From CAWCUU01 sp963798855 (GTDB taxonomy: Bacteria > Gemmatimonadota > Gemmatimonadetes > Longimicrobiales > RSA9): a DNA stretch of 64,000 nt. Below the pieces are notes generated by a model that had not been told where the DNA came from, made no database searches, and worked only from the letters and a program-made list of their open reading frames with translations. This document shows, one piece after another, positions 43,420 through 52,185 of the stretch. Position 1 is the stretch's first letter. The number at the start of each line of letters is the position of its first letter. A program made the position numbers and the translations under genes. The stretch lies in the NCBI GenBank assembly GCA_963798855.1, contig CAWCUU010000002.1, positions 1,426,001-1,490,000 of the forward strand. The letters are read 5' to 3'.

Positions 43420-45852
43420 ATGAGGGCGATCCTCCGCACCCTGATGCGCAATCCCGGCTTCGCGATCGTCGTCGTGGCGACGCTGGCGCTCGGGATCGGC
43501 GCGAACGCGACGATCTTCACCCTGGTGGACGCGCTGCTGCTCCGCCCGCCGGCGGCCGTCCAGGAGCCGGACCGGGTGGTCTGGATCTACACGAGCGATT
43601 ACAGCGGCCCACGCTACGGCGCGAGCTCGTTCCCGGACTACGAGGAGTTGCGGAACGAGACGGCGGTGCTGGCCGGAGTGGCGGCGTTCGCCCCGCGGCC
43701 TACCAATCTGGTCGAGGGCGGAGAGACGTCGAGGCTGATGACGGAGCTCGTGAGCGGCAACTACTTCGACGTGCTCGGCGTGCGGCCGTCTCCGGGCCGC
43801 GGCTTCGACGCATCGGAGGCCGCATCCGGCGCGCCGGTCGCGGTGATCAGCCAGGCGCTGTGGCGGCAGCGTTTCGGCGCCGACGCGGGCATCATCGGCC
43901 GCGCGGTGCACCTGAACGGCGGCTCCTTCACGGTGGTGGGCGTCGCGCCGCCAGGTTACAGCGGCGGGATCCGCGGCCTCCGCACCAATGCCTGGGTGCC
44001 GATCCGGGCGGAGCAGCTGCTGACCGGCTCGCGCGACTTCGTCGGCGAGCGCGGGAATCGTGGGCTGATGGTCGTCGGCCGCCTCGCTCCGCAGGCGACG
44101 GTGGCGGAGGCGCAGGCGCGCCTGAACGCGCTCGCGGAGCGGATGCACCAGGCGTATCCGGACTACTGGACGGACGTCCACGAGCAGGGTCGCAAGCTCA
44201 CGGTGGTGCCGGAGCGCGAGGCGCGCGTGCCTCCCATGGTGCGCGGCGCGGTCATGGGATTTCTCGCCCTGCTGCTCGGCGTGGTCGGCCTCGTGCTCCT
44301 GATCTGCTGCGCGAACGTCGCCAACCTGCTGCTGGCCCGCGCGGCCGGCCGCTCCCGTGAGGTCGCGATCCGCATCTCGCTGGGCGCAGGTCGAGCGCGG
44401 CTGATCCGCCACCTCCTCGCGGAGAGCCTCGTGCTCGCGCTGCTGGGCGGCGCCGCGGGACTCCTGCTGGCCTACTGGACGACGGGGCTGCTGTCCGGAT
44501 TCCAGCCCCCGGTCCCGGTGCCGGTCGAGATCGACCTCTCGCCGGACGTGCGGGTCCTCGCGTTCACCGCCCTGGCGACTCTGGCGACCGCCCTGATCTT
44601 CGGCCTGGCGCCGGCGCTCCGGGCGACGAAGCCCGATATCGTCGCAGGGCTGAAGGAGGGCGGCCCGACGGCCGGCGGTCGCGGCCGGGGCAGGCTGCAG
44701 AGCGGGCTGGTCGTCGCGCAGGTCGCGATCTCGACCGTGCTGCTCATCGGCGCGGGGTTGTTCGTGCGCAGCCTGAACGCGGCGCAGGCGGTGGATCCCG
44801 GCTTCGATCCCGGCGGGGTCGTCGTCGCGCAGCTCGATCTCAGCACGCAGGGTTACACGGACACGGAGACGGCGGAGTTCTACCGCGACATCTCGGCCCG
44901 GCTGTCCACGCTTCCGGGCGTGAGCGGCGTTGCGCTGGCGTCGCGCGTGCCGCTCTCGGCGGGAGGCAGCCGCACGAGTACGGGAGTGGCGGGCTACCAG
45001 CCCGCGCAGGGCGAGGACATGGAGTTCAACTACAGCGTGGTGTCGCCGAACTACTTCGCGGTGATGCGCATCCCGCTGCTGCGCGGCCGCGCGTTCACGG
45101 ACGCCGACCGCGCGGGCGCTCCGAACGTGGTCATCGTGAACGAGGCGTTCGCGCGGCGCTTCTGGCCGGGCGAGAACCCTCTCGGCAAGCGGCTCACCCA
45201 CTTCAGCAGCCTGGAGGACCTGGAGGTCGTCGGCGTCGTCCCGACCGGGAAGTACCGCAGCCTCGGCGAGGAGCCGACCCCGTTCATCTATGCGCCGTGG
45301 CTCCAGCTACAGAACGCGGTCTCGCTTCACGTGCGCACGAGCGGCAGCCCGGCCCGTCTGATGCCGGAGGTTCGTCGCGTGATCCACGAACGCGACCCCG
45401 ACCTGCCGATCCCGACGCTCTCCACGATGACGGACCTGATGTCGTTCGCGCTGCTGCCGCAGCAGATCGGGGCGACGCTGCTGTCGCTCTTCGCCGGGCT
45501 CGCCATGGTACTCGCCGCGGTCGGCCTCTACGGCGTCATCGCCTACGGCGTCAGCCAGCGCGGGCGGGAGATCGGCATCCGTATGGCGCTCGGCGCTGAC
45601 CGCGGCCGTGTCCTCGGCCTCGTCATTCGGCAGGGGCTGGTACTCGCGGGCCTCGGCCTTGCCCTGGGACTGATCGGCGGCGCCGCGCTCGGCAAGCTCG
45701 CCTCCTCCTTCCTGTTCGGCGTCCGTCCGTTCGATCCGCTCGCGTTCGCCGGGGTCGTGGCGGTGCTCGGCGGAGCGGCGCTGCTGGCCAGCTCGGTGCC
45801 GGCGCTGCGCGCGTCGCGGGTCGATCCGATGACGGCGCTGAGGTACGAGTAG
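43420..45852 (+). CDS. ADOP/MacB-like ABC permease without a local ATPase
   Basis: 810 residues. Two MacB-type units: helix 1 (GFAIVVVATLALGIGANATIF), a periplasmic MacB core (about 50-270), the FtsX-like domain (about 280-400, CANVANLLLARAAGRSREVAIR), then a second periplasmic core and FtsX-like end (LYGVIAYGVSQRGREIGIRMALGA). This is the acidobacterial duplicated orphan permease design, in which the ATPase is encoded elsewhere. Such permeases drive mechanotransmission for export or signalling; the substrate is unknown. No ATP-binding subunit gene is adjacent. It ends 3 bp from the convergent DinB gene. Confidence 0.9.
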   Translation: MRAILRTLMRNPGFAIVVVATLALGIGANATIFTLVDALLLRPPAAVQEPDRVVWIYTSDYSGPRYGASSFPDYEELRNETAVLAGVAAFAPRPTNLVEGGETSRLMTELVSGNYFDVLGVRPSPGRGFDASEAASGAPVAVISQALWRQRFGADAGIIGRAVHLNGGSFTVVGVAPPGYSGGIRGLRTNAWVPIRAEQLLTGSRDFVGERGNRGLMVVGRLAPQATVAEAQARLNALAERMHQAYPDYWTDVHEQGRKLTVVPEREARVPPMVRGAVMGFLALLLGVVGLVLLICCANVANLLLARAAGRSREVAIRISLGAGRARLIRHLLAESLVLALLGGAAGLLLAYWTTGLLSGFQPPVPVPVEIDLSPDVRVLAFTALATLATALIFGLAPALRATKPDIVAGLKEGGPTAGGRGRGRLQSGLVVAQVAISTVLLIGAGLFVRSLNAAQAVDPGFDPGGVVVAQLDLSTQGYTDTETAEFYRDISARLSTLPGVSGVALASRVPLSAGGSRTSTGVAGYQPAQGEDMEFNYSVVSPNYFAVMRIPLLRGRAFTDADRAGAPNVVIVNEAFARRFWPGENPLGKRLTHFSSLEDLEVVGVVPTGKYRSLGEEPTPFIYAPWLQLQNAVSLHVRTSGSPARLMPEVRRVIHERDPDLPIPTLSTMTDLMSFALLPQQIGATLLSLFAGLAMVLAAVGLYGVIAYGVSQRGREIGIRMALGADRGRVLGLVIRQGLVLAGLGLALGLIGGAALGKLASSFLFGVRPFDPLAFAGVVAVLGGAALLASSVPALRASRVDPMTALRYE

Positions 45853-45855
45853 GCC

Positions 45856-46383
45856 TCACGCCGGCCGGGCCTTCGCGGAGGCGTACCAGCGCCCCCACAA
45901 TCCCTCCATGCTCACGGACTCGTCCATACGCATGCCGTTCTGCTTGAGCGCCAGCAGGATCTGGCCGCGGTGGTGGGCGTCGTGGGTGATCAAATACGCC
46001 ATCCAGCGCACCGGATCGCCGCCGAACATGCGCACGCGGGCTTCGCCACGCAGACAGGCGGCGAGGTGTGTGGCGACGTCGCCGCCCGACTCCCGCAGCT
46101 CGCGCAGCAGCTCCTCGCGCGGGATCGGCTCGCCCTTCACGGCCTTCGGGAACGTCGGCCGCTGTCCCGTGCAATGCAGGCCGAGCCAGGTACGGCGCAC
46201 CCGGTCGAGGTGCCGGAGCTGCTCGGCGACGGTGCGACCGCGCGACCCGGCCGGCACCGCCTGCAGCCCGTCATCCGGGATGTTCTCGAGCAGGTGGACG
46301 GTCAGCGCGGCGTTCTGCTCCCACGCCGCGACGAGCTGCCCGGCGAGGCTCTCGAGGGTCGGTGCGGCGGCGGCGGGCGCCAT
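45856..46383 (-). CDS. DinB family protein, third copy
   Basis: 175 residues. Helix motifs: VAAWEQNAALTVHLLENIP, TVAEQLRHLDRVRRTWL with His in helix 2, and WMAYLITHDAHHRGQILLALKQ with the C-terminal metal His residues. The metal-binding set of a DinB/YfiT hydrolase or transferase is complete. Upstream (46384-46520) lies a short copy of the GGCAATTC repeat. It converges on the ADOP permease. Function not assignable beyond the fold. Confidence 0.88.
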   Translation of the reverse strand: MAPAAAAPTLESLAGQLVAAWEQNAALTVHLLENIPDDGLQAVPAGSRGRTVAEQLRHLDRVRRTWLGLHCTGQRPTFPKAVKGEPIPREELLRELRESGGDVATHLAACLRGEARVRMFGGDPVRWMAYLITHDAHHRGQILLALKQNGMRMDESVSMEGLWGRWYASAKARPA

Positions 46384-46456
46384 GGGTGGCCTCCGACGTT
46401 CGGGGAGGACATGCGTGAAGTTTGGTAGATTCGAATGCGTCGCTCACGGGATGCAA

Positions 46457-46468
46457 GGCAATTCGATT
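46457..46468 (+). repeat. Partial GGCAATTCGATT repeat
   Basis: The first 12 bases of the 16-bp IVP-cassette end (GGCAATTCGATT) occur once here, between the YceI-TPR stop and the DinB start, without a partner. Confidence 0.45.
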
Positions 46469-46520
46469 CCGATCACGGGTGATCGCCGTCGCGGCCGATG
46501 ACGGCGCTTCCGTACGACCC

Positions 46521-47535
46521 TTAGCCGCCCAGCCAGCCGAGTGCGGCGAGAGCGCTCGTGCTGTTCGGGTCGAGATCGAGCTCCTTTCGGTAGGCGCCCA
46601 CCGCGGGCTCACGGCGACCGGCCGCGAGCCTCGCCTCGCCGAGGCTGTCGTACGCGTTCGGCGAGTCCGGGTACGCGGCCGCGTTGAGCGCGAAGATCCG
46701 CTCGGCCTCGTGCGCGCGGCCCTTCTCGAGCAGCCGGTAGCCGAGCAGCGTCAGCTGGGCCTCGCCCAGGTCGTAGCCAGTCGGATCCGTCGCCACGATT
46801 CCGCGGTAGCGAGCAACGGCCTCATCGATCCCGTCGCGGTCGATCACCGAGTCGAGCACGGCCCCGATCGAGGGCTTCGGGCCGTTCGAATAGTGGAGGT
46901 TGAGTGCGGAGATGCGACGGGCGAACACGTTGAGCGTCACATCAATGCTGTCACCGAGCGCGACGGCTGCGAGGTCGAACCCGGGATTGAACCGATTACC
47001 TCCGACGACGCCGAAGTCCGTGCGATCGAGCTTCATCTGGCCTGCCCATGCCATGGACACATTGCCCGCGGCTCCGATGGTTCGAGGCATCAGCTGAACG
47101 AATGCGATTTCAACCTCCCGGCTCACGCCGTGGATCGTCAGTGGTCCCCGTGCTACGAAGCCGTCCTGCCGTCTTGCGATGCTTCGGCTGCGGAACGTGA
47201 TCGTGGGGTAGCGCTCGACGTCGAGGAAGTCGGGAGACTTCAGAATGGGCGTCGCGCGCTTCGTTGTCGGTATCCAGGCTCCCCGTCTCGATCACTGCCG
47301 CGACCACGGACCGCGTGACGTCCGCGGTGTCATAGGCGATGGTGGCGTGCACTCGATGGAACAGGCCCGGAACCCTCACCACGCGCATGAACCGGCTCGT
47401 GAACTGCACGGATGAATGAGCGGGCTGCAGCGTGAGCAGCTCGGGAGGCGGGCGGTTCTGCGCGCTGACCGCTCCGGCACTGGTCAGGCCCGCGGCGATG
47501 GCGAGAATCAGCGGCGCGGCTGGCTTGTCGTTCAT
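46521..47535 (-). CDS. YceI-domain protein fused to TPRs, frameshifted
   Basis: About 337 residues after removing one base at 47244-47245. A signal peptide (ILAIAAGLTSAGAVSAQ) is followed by a YceI lipocalin-like domain (about 30-205) with LQPAHSSVQFTSRF, then in the second frame LKSPDFLDVERYPTITFRS, LTIHGVSREVEIAF and NRFNPGFDLAAVALGDSIDV. After it come about 120 residues of TPR helices (YDSLGEARLAAGRREPAVGAYRKEL). YceI proteins bind isoprenoids such as polyprenyl quinones in the periplasm; a TPR C-terminus is unusual. The GCCCATTCTG context of the break is shared with the nitronate monooxygenase break. Confidence 0.82.
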
Positions 47536-47856
47536 TGCGCGATGCCTTCCCGGGAAGTCGAGGTGAGGGTAACGGATCGGCGTCGGCGAGCGACGCCCAG
47601 GTTCTCAACTCCGAGTGGACCGGACCGTGTTCCCATCCTTCGGCCCGACGCCTGGTCGAGCACCCGACGCCCCCAGCTGGCGCTCCCCCTTCGCGCTTGC
47701 GCGCGCCGCAGCCTGCGACGATGTTTCGGTCGGCGTCGTCGGGGCGCCTCCGGTCCGCGGGAAGGGCAGGGCCCACCCGATCGAGAAGCAGCAGCGACGG
47801 ATGACCTCTTTCGAGGCCGATCGCGCGGACGCCGGCCGTGATCGAAGGAGGCTCGG
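47536..47856. other. Intergenic region, no gene recognised
   Basis: 321 bp between the divergent YceI-TPR and ankyrin genes. A short open frame at 47615-47860 has no ribosome binding site, biased composition or recognisable motif and is not called. GAAGGAGG at about 47844 serves the ankyrin gene. Confidence 0.6.
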
Positions 47857-49389
47857 ATGACCCCGCAGCGCCGTTCCCTGCCATCCCGTCCCGACCTCGA
47901 GCAGCAGAAGAAGCTCGCCAAGGAGCTGCTTCGCGCGTTCCGTGAGGGCGACGTCGACTCCCGCACGCGCATCCGCGCGGAGCTCCCCGACAAGCCCGAG
48001 ATCACGCTCGCGGACGCGCAGTACGTCCTCGCTCGCGAGTACGGCTGCCGCAGCTGGACGGAGCTGAAGCGGCGGATCGAGACCACCCGCGCGCTGGACG
48101 AGCGCCCGGCGCTGGAGGCGGCGCACGCGGCCCTTCGCGACGGCGATGCCGCGGCGCTGCGCCGCGTCCTCGGGCGGCACGCGGAGCTGCGCTCGATCCT
48201 GAACCAGCCGCTCTTCCCGTTCGATTCGCCCGCGCTCGTGCACGTGGCAGGCCGCGGCGACGTCGCGCTGGTCGACGTGCTGCTCGACGCCGGCGCCGAT
48301 CCGAACCTGCGCAGCTCGTGGTGGGCCGGCGGTTTCCACCCGCTGCACGTCGCGACCGGCGAGGTCGCCGAGCGCCTGCTCGCGGCGGGATCGATTCCGG
48401 ACGCCTGCGCCGCCGCGAACCTCGATCGACCGGAGCTGCTGGCCCGCCTGCTGGAAGAGGATCCCACGCGCGTGCGAGAGCGCGGCGGCGACGGGCAGAC
48501 GCCGCTGCACTTCGCGCGCTCGCGCGAGGTGGTGGACCTGCTGCTCGGAGCGGGCGCGGATCCCCACGCGCGCGACGTGGACCACCGCGCGACGCCGGCG
48601 CAGTGGATGCTGGACCGCCGGCGCGGCGCCGGACGCTACGAGCTCGCCGGCTACCTCGTCGACCGCGGCGCCTCGGCGGACATCTTCCTCGCCGCCGCAC
48701 TCGGGCTGAGTGGACGTGCCCGGGCGCTGCTCGAAGCCGATCCCTCGCTGCTCGATCTGCGTACGGGCAACGGCGAATACGGCGAGAAGCCGCCGTCCAG
48801 CCAGCACATCTACACGTGGACGATCGGCGCCGACCGCTCGCCGCTGCGGGTCGCCGCGCAGTTCGATCAGCACGAGACGCTCGAGGTCATGCGCGCCTTC
48901 GCCTCGCCGCGGCAGCGCCTGCTCGCCGCGCTCGCGGAGGGCGACCAGGCCGCCTCCCGCGCGCTGATCGATCGGGATGCCGGACTCCTGGAATCGCTTT
49001 CGCCCGAGGACCTGCGCGTGCTCCCGGAGGCCGGCTGGGCCGGCGATGCCCGAGCCGTCGCGCTTATGCTCGATCTCGGGCTCGACCCGCGCGCCTCGAA
49101 CGAGAACGGCGCGACCGTGCTGCACTGCGCGGCATGGCAGGGCTCGGCCGCCTGCGTCGAGGCGGTGCTGCGACATCCGGCCGCCGCGTCCATGCTCGAC
49201 CTGCGCGAGCGGCAGTACGGTGCGACGCCGCTCGGCTGGTGCCTGCACGGCTCCGTGCACGGCCCGCGCGGCGAGCACGCGGAGATCGCGGGGATGCTGA
49301 TCGAAGCGGGGGCGAACGTGCCGGCGGAGATCGGTGAGGCGAGCGACGAGGTGAGGGAGGTGGTGAGGGGTCGTGGGCGAGGCGATTAG
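47857..49389 (+). CDS. Ankyrin-repeat protein
   Basis: 510 residues, no signal peptide. The N-terminal about 70 residues (DLEQQKKLAKELLRAF, DAQYVLAREYGCRSWTELKRRI) match the conserved leader often fused to bacterial ankyrin proteins. Then about ten ankyrin-type repeats, e.g. DVALVDVLLDAGADPNLR, DGQTPLHFARSREVVDLLL, GATVLHCAAWQGSAACVEA. It is a cytoplasmic protein-interaction scaffold of unknown partner. The ATG follows GAAGGAGG. The stop is followed 3 bp later by the solo GGCAATTCGATTTCGA repeat, and the convergent TPR gene lies beyond it. Confidence 0.88.
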   Translation: MTPQRRSLPSRPDLEQQKKLAKELLRAFREGDVDSRTRIRAELPDKPEITLADAQYVLAREYGCRSWTELKRRIETTRALDERPALEAAHAALRDGDAAALRRVLGRHAELRSILNQPLFPFDSPALVHVAGRGDVALVDVLLDAGADPNLRSSWWAGGFHPLHVATGEVAERLLAAGSIPDACAAANLDRPELLARLLEEDPTRVRERGGDGQTPLHFARSREVVDLLLGAGADPHARDVDHRATPAQWMLDRRRGAGRYELAGYLVDRGASADIFLAAALGLSGRARALLEADPSLLDLRTGNGEYGEKPPSSQHIYTWTIGADRSPLRVAAQFDQHETLEVMRAFASPRQRLLAALAEGDQAASRALIDRDAGLLESLSPEDLRVLPEAGWAGDARAVALMLDLGLDPRASNENGATVLHCAAWQGSAACVEAVLRHPAAASMLDLRERQYGATPLGWCLHGSVHGPRGEHAEIAGMLIEAGANVPAEIGEASDEVREVVRGRGRGD

Positions 49390-49392
49390 GGG

Positions 49393-49429
49393 TACGGCAA
49401 TTCGATTTCGAATTCGAATTCGAATTCGA
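49393..49429 (+). repeat. Solo copy of the GGCAATTCGATTTCGA repeat
   Basis: TACGGCAATTCGATTTCGA is identical over 19 bases to the inverted right end of the IVP cassette, and is followed by (GAATTC)-like units GAATTCGAATTCGAATTCGAA. It lies between two convergent gene ends (stops at 49389 and 49440), like the cassette, but has no IVP gene. Confidence 0.8.
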
Positions 49430-49439
49430 AGGATGGGGG

Positions 49440-51126
49440 TCAGGGGACGGCGCCGGTGTCCGCGCCGATCACGCCGACGAGGTCGCCGCGGGGGGAGCCG
49501 GGGATCACCTGTTCGCGAATCCGTGCTTGGTACGCCGCGCCGGCGGCCTCGTCCCCGGCGTCTCTGGCGGCGCGCGCCGCGCCGAGCAGGCTGTTCAGGC
49601 GGCCGGGCATCGTCTGCAGCGATGCCCGATACGCCTGCAGCGCTTCCGCTGGACGACCGAGCTCCATCAGCAGGTCACCGAGCAGCTCCTGCGCCGGCAG
49701 CGTCGGGGCGGGAGTCACGGCGTGCTTCGGCGTCTCCTCCTCGAGGGAGGCCGCCGATCGCAGCCGCTCCAGCGCCTGCGCCTGGTCACCCTCTCCGTAA
49801 GCGATCCATCCTTCCAGCTCCAGGCGCAGGATCTCGATCTGCCGAGTGAATAGCGCTTCACCCGCTTTCTCCGCGGCTTCGTGGAGCCGAGCCAGGCGGG
49901 ATTCCGCCTCGTGCGCGGCGGCGAGATCTCGGCCGTGTACGGCGCCGAGCCCGCGCGCGAACCAGGTGATCGCCTCCGGCCAGGGGTACTGGTCCCACGA
50001 AAGCGCCGCTGCGGGTCGCGGATCGAGGAGCGTCGCCTCTTTCCACCGCGCGGCGCTCGAGCGCGTAGCGCGCGCGGACCGATGACAGGTGGAACGCCGT
50101 CTTGAACGTCGGCTGGAGATTCGCGGTGCTCCGCAGCCTGCGGATGGCCTCGAACGCCGCGGAATCGTCGCCGCGCTGGAGCAGCGCGTAGACCAGATAC
50201 TCGGTCGCGTGCGGGAACTCGTCCCATACCCACTGCCCGTTCTCGCCGGCCGGCTGCCGCAGCGCGGCCTCGACCGCCTCACGGTTCCAGCGGATCACGT
50301 CGTCCCACTCGCCCAGGCGCACGAAGATGTGCGTCGGCATGTGCAGCGCGTGCGGATTTCTGGGCGCGATCTCGAGGTACCGCCTCACCACGTCGAGCGA
50401 CTCGTGCTCGCGACCCGACACGTCGTTCGCGTGGATCGTGTAGTGGATAGCGCCGGGGTGCATCGGCTGCACCCGCAGGACGGAGTCGAGGACTGCGGCG
50501 GCCTCCGCGTTGTGCTGCGTCCCGCCTCCCGCCGGCGCGGTGGCGAGGTGCGCGAGCGCGTAGAAGGTCGCCGCATCGAGGTCATCGGGGAAGTGCCGGT
50601 GGAGGTCGGCAGCCGCCCGCTCCCAGCGCGCGATGCGATCCCAGTAGTCCTCCGGACCCGGCGCGAAGAAAGCCTCGGCCATGGCGATGTAGCCGCGCTC
50701 GCGCGGCGTCGGCGCGCCCAGCTGCTGTGCCGTCTGAACCGCCGTCCACCCGCGCTGCATGTCGTCGGGCGTCGGCCGCGTCGGCCAGAGCGGCTGGAAC
50801 AGCGTCATCGCTATGCCCCACTGCGCGATCGCGCACGTCGGCGATGCCTTCGCCACCTCCTCGAACGCGCGCTCCGCCTCCGGATACGTCATGTGGTGCA
50901 GCAGCGCCACCGCCCGATTCATCCGCTCCTGCACGCCCTCGCCGCAGGACATCGGGAAGTCGACCACGCCGAGCGATTCGCCCTGCGCGACGAGATCTGC
51001 CGGCGCAGCGGACGTGAGCACGGCGATGACGCCGCTCAGGCACGTCGTGAAGGCGATTCGATACCAGGATCGACGCACGGCTTTCTGCTGCCGACGGACG
51101 AAATACGAGCGGAGCACTCGCTGCAC
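49440..51126 (-). CDS. Exported TPR protein, frameshifted
   Basis: About 561 residues after removing one base near 50052. The start is a GTG; a hydrophobic signal (about 20-36) follows basic residues. The first frame carries MNRAVALLHHMTYPEAERAF, CAIAQWGIAMTLFQPLW, HYTIHANDVSGREHESL and MPTHIFVRLGEWDDV; the second resumes at ARWKEATLLDPRP and ends in TPR helices (AEALQAYRASLQTMPGRLNSLL). This arrangement is a recognisable TPR family of Acidobacteria and Gemmatimonadota with unknown function, probably envelope-located. It is divergent from the aldo/keto reductase with 83 bp between. Confidence 0.83.
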
Positions 51127-51209
51127 TATTCACCGGCAGACACGGCGGAGCAAGGCACTCGACTTGCGACGCACCCACGCGGATCGTCCCATCAGCCGGA
51201 GAGTCTTCG

Positions 51210-52178
51210 ATGCCCTCGCGCTCGCGCCAGCCCTCGCCCGAATTCCCCTGCCGCACGCTCGGCCGCACAGGCGAGAAGGTCTCCTCGATCGGCCTCGGCG
51301 GCTGGCACCTCGGCTTCGACTACCTGGACGAGGACCTCGCGAGCCGCATCATCCGCCGCGCGCTCGACTCCGGGATGAACTTCCTCGACAACTGCTGGGA
51401 CTACAACGACGGGCGGAGCGAGGCCCGCATGGGGAGGGCGCTGCGCGACGGCTATCGCGAGAAGGCGTTCGTCATGACGAAGATCGACGGGCGCACGAAG
51501 AAGGAGGCGGCCCGCCAGCTGGAGGAGTCGCTGCGCCGCCTCGGAGTGGATTGCATCGACCTGGTGCAGCACCACGAGATCCTCCGCTTCGAGGACCCCG
51601 ACCGCATCTTCGCCGAGGACGGCGCGAACGCGGCGCTCGTCGAGGCCCGCGACGCCGGCAAGCTCCGCTACATCGGCTTCACCGGGCACAAGGACCCACG
51701 CGTGCACCTCTACATGCTCGAGGTCGCGGAGCGTAACGGCTTCACGTTCGACGCCGTGCAGATGCCGCTCAACGTGATGGACGCGCACTTCCGCAGCTTC
51801 GAGAAGCTCGTCCTGCCCGAGCTGGTGCGGAAGGACATCGGCGTGCTCGGCATGAAGAGCATGGCGAACGGCCAGATCCTGGACTCCGGCACCGTAACGG
51901 CGACGGAGTGTCTGCACTACGCGCTGAGCCTGCCGACGTCCGTCGTGATCACCGGCTGCGAGAGCGAGAAGGACCTCGACCAGGCGCTCGACGCCGCCCG
52001 CTCCTTCGAGCCGATGAGCGATGAGCAGGTGCAGGCGCTGCTCGCGAAGACCGCCGAAGCCGCGTCGGAGGGGGAGTACGAGCTGTTCAAGACGACATCC
52101 GTCTTCGACGGAACGGCGCAGCACCCGGAGTGGCTCGGCGAGGAGCCGGAGCGGGTGCAGTCGGCGATGCAGGTGTGA
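51210..52178 (+). CDS. Aldo/keto reductase family oxidoreductase
   Basis: 322 residues, a TIM-barrel NADPH-dependent reductase. Catalytic tetrad residues are visible: Asp in FLDNCWDYNDGRSE with the catalytic Tyr of WDYN, Lys in VMTKIDGR and His in LVQHHEIL. ECLHYALSLPTSVVITG matches the cofactor end of the barrel. It is closer to the general AKR group with a predicted-oxidoreductase label than to classical 2,5-diketogluconate reductases; substrate unknown. No signal peptide from this ATG. It converges on the kinase gene with 7 bp between the stops. Confidence 0.92.
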   Translation: MPSRSRQPSPEFPCRTLGRTGEKVSSIGLGGWHLGFDYLDEDLASRIIRRALDSGMNFLDNCWDYNDGRSEARMGRALRDGYREKAFVMTKIDGRTKKEAARQLEESLRRLGVDCIDLVQHHEILRFEDPDRIFAEDGANAALVEARDAGKLRYIGFTGHKDPRVHLYMLEVAERNGFTFDAVQMPLNVMDAHFRSFEKLVLPELVRKDIGVLGMKSMANGQILDSGTVTATECLHYALSLPTSVVITGCESEKDLDQALDAARSFEPMSDEQVQALLAKTAEAASEGEYELFKTTSVFDGTAQHPEWLGEEPERVQSAMQV

Positions 52179-52185
52179 GGCCTTC

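Noticed and set aside
47615..47860. Possible 81-residue protein before the ankyrin gene
   Set aside because: No ribosome binding site, no motif, overlaps the ankyrin gene start; composition resembles non-coding frames.
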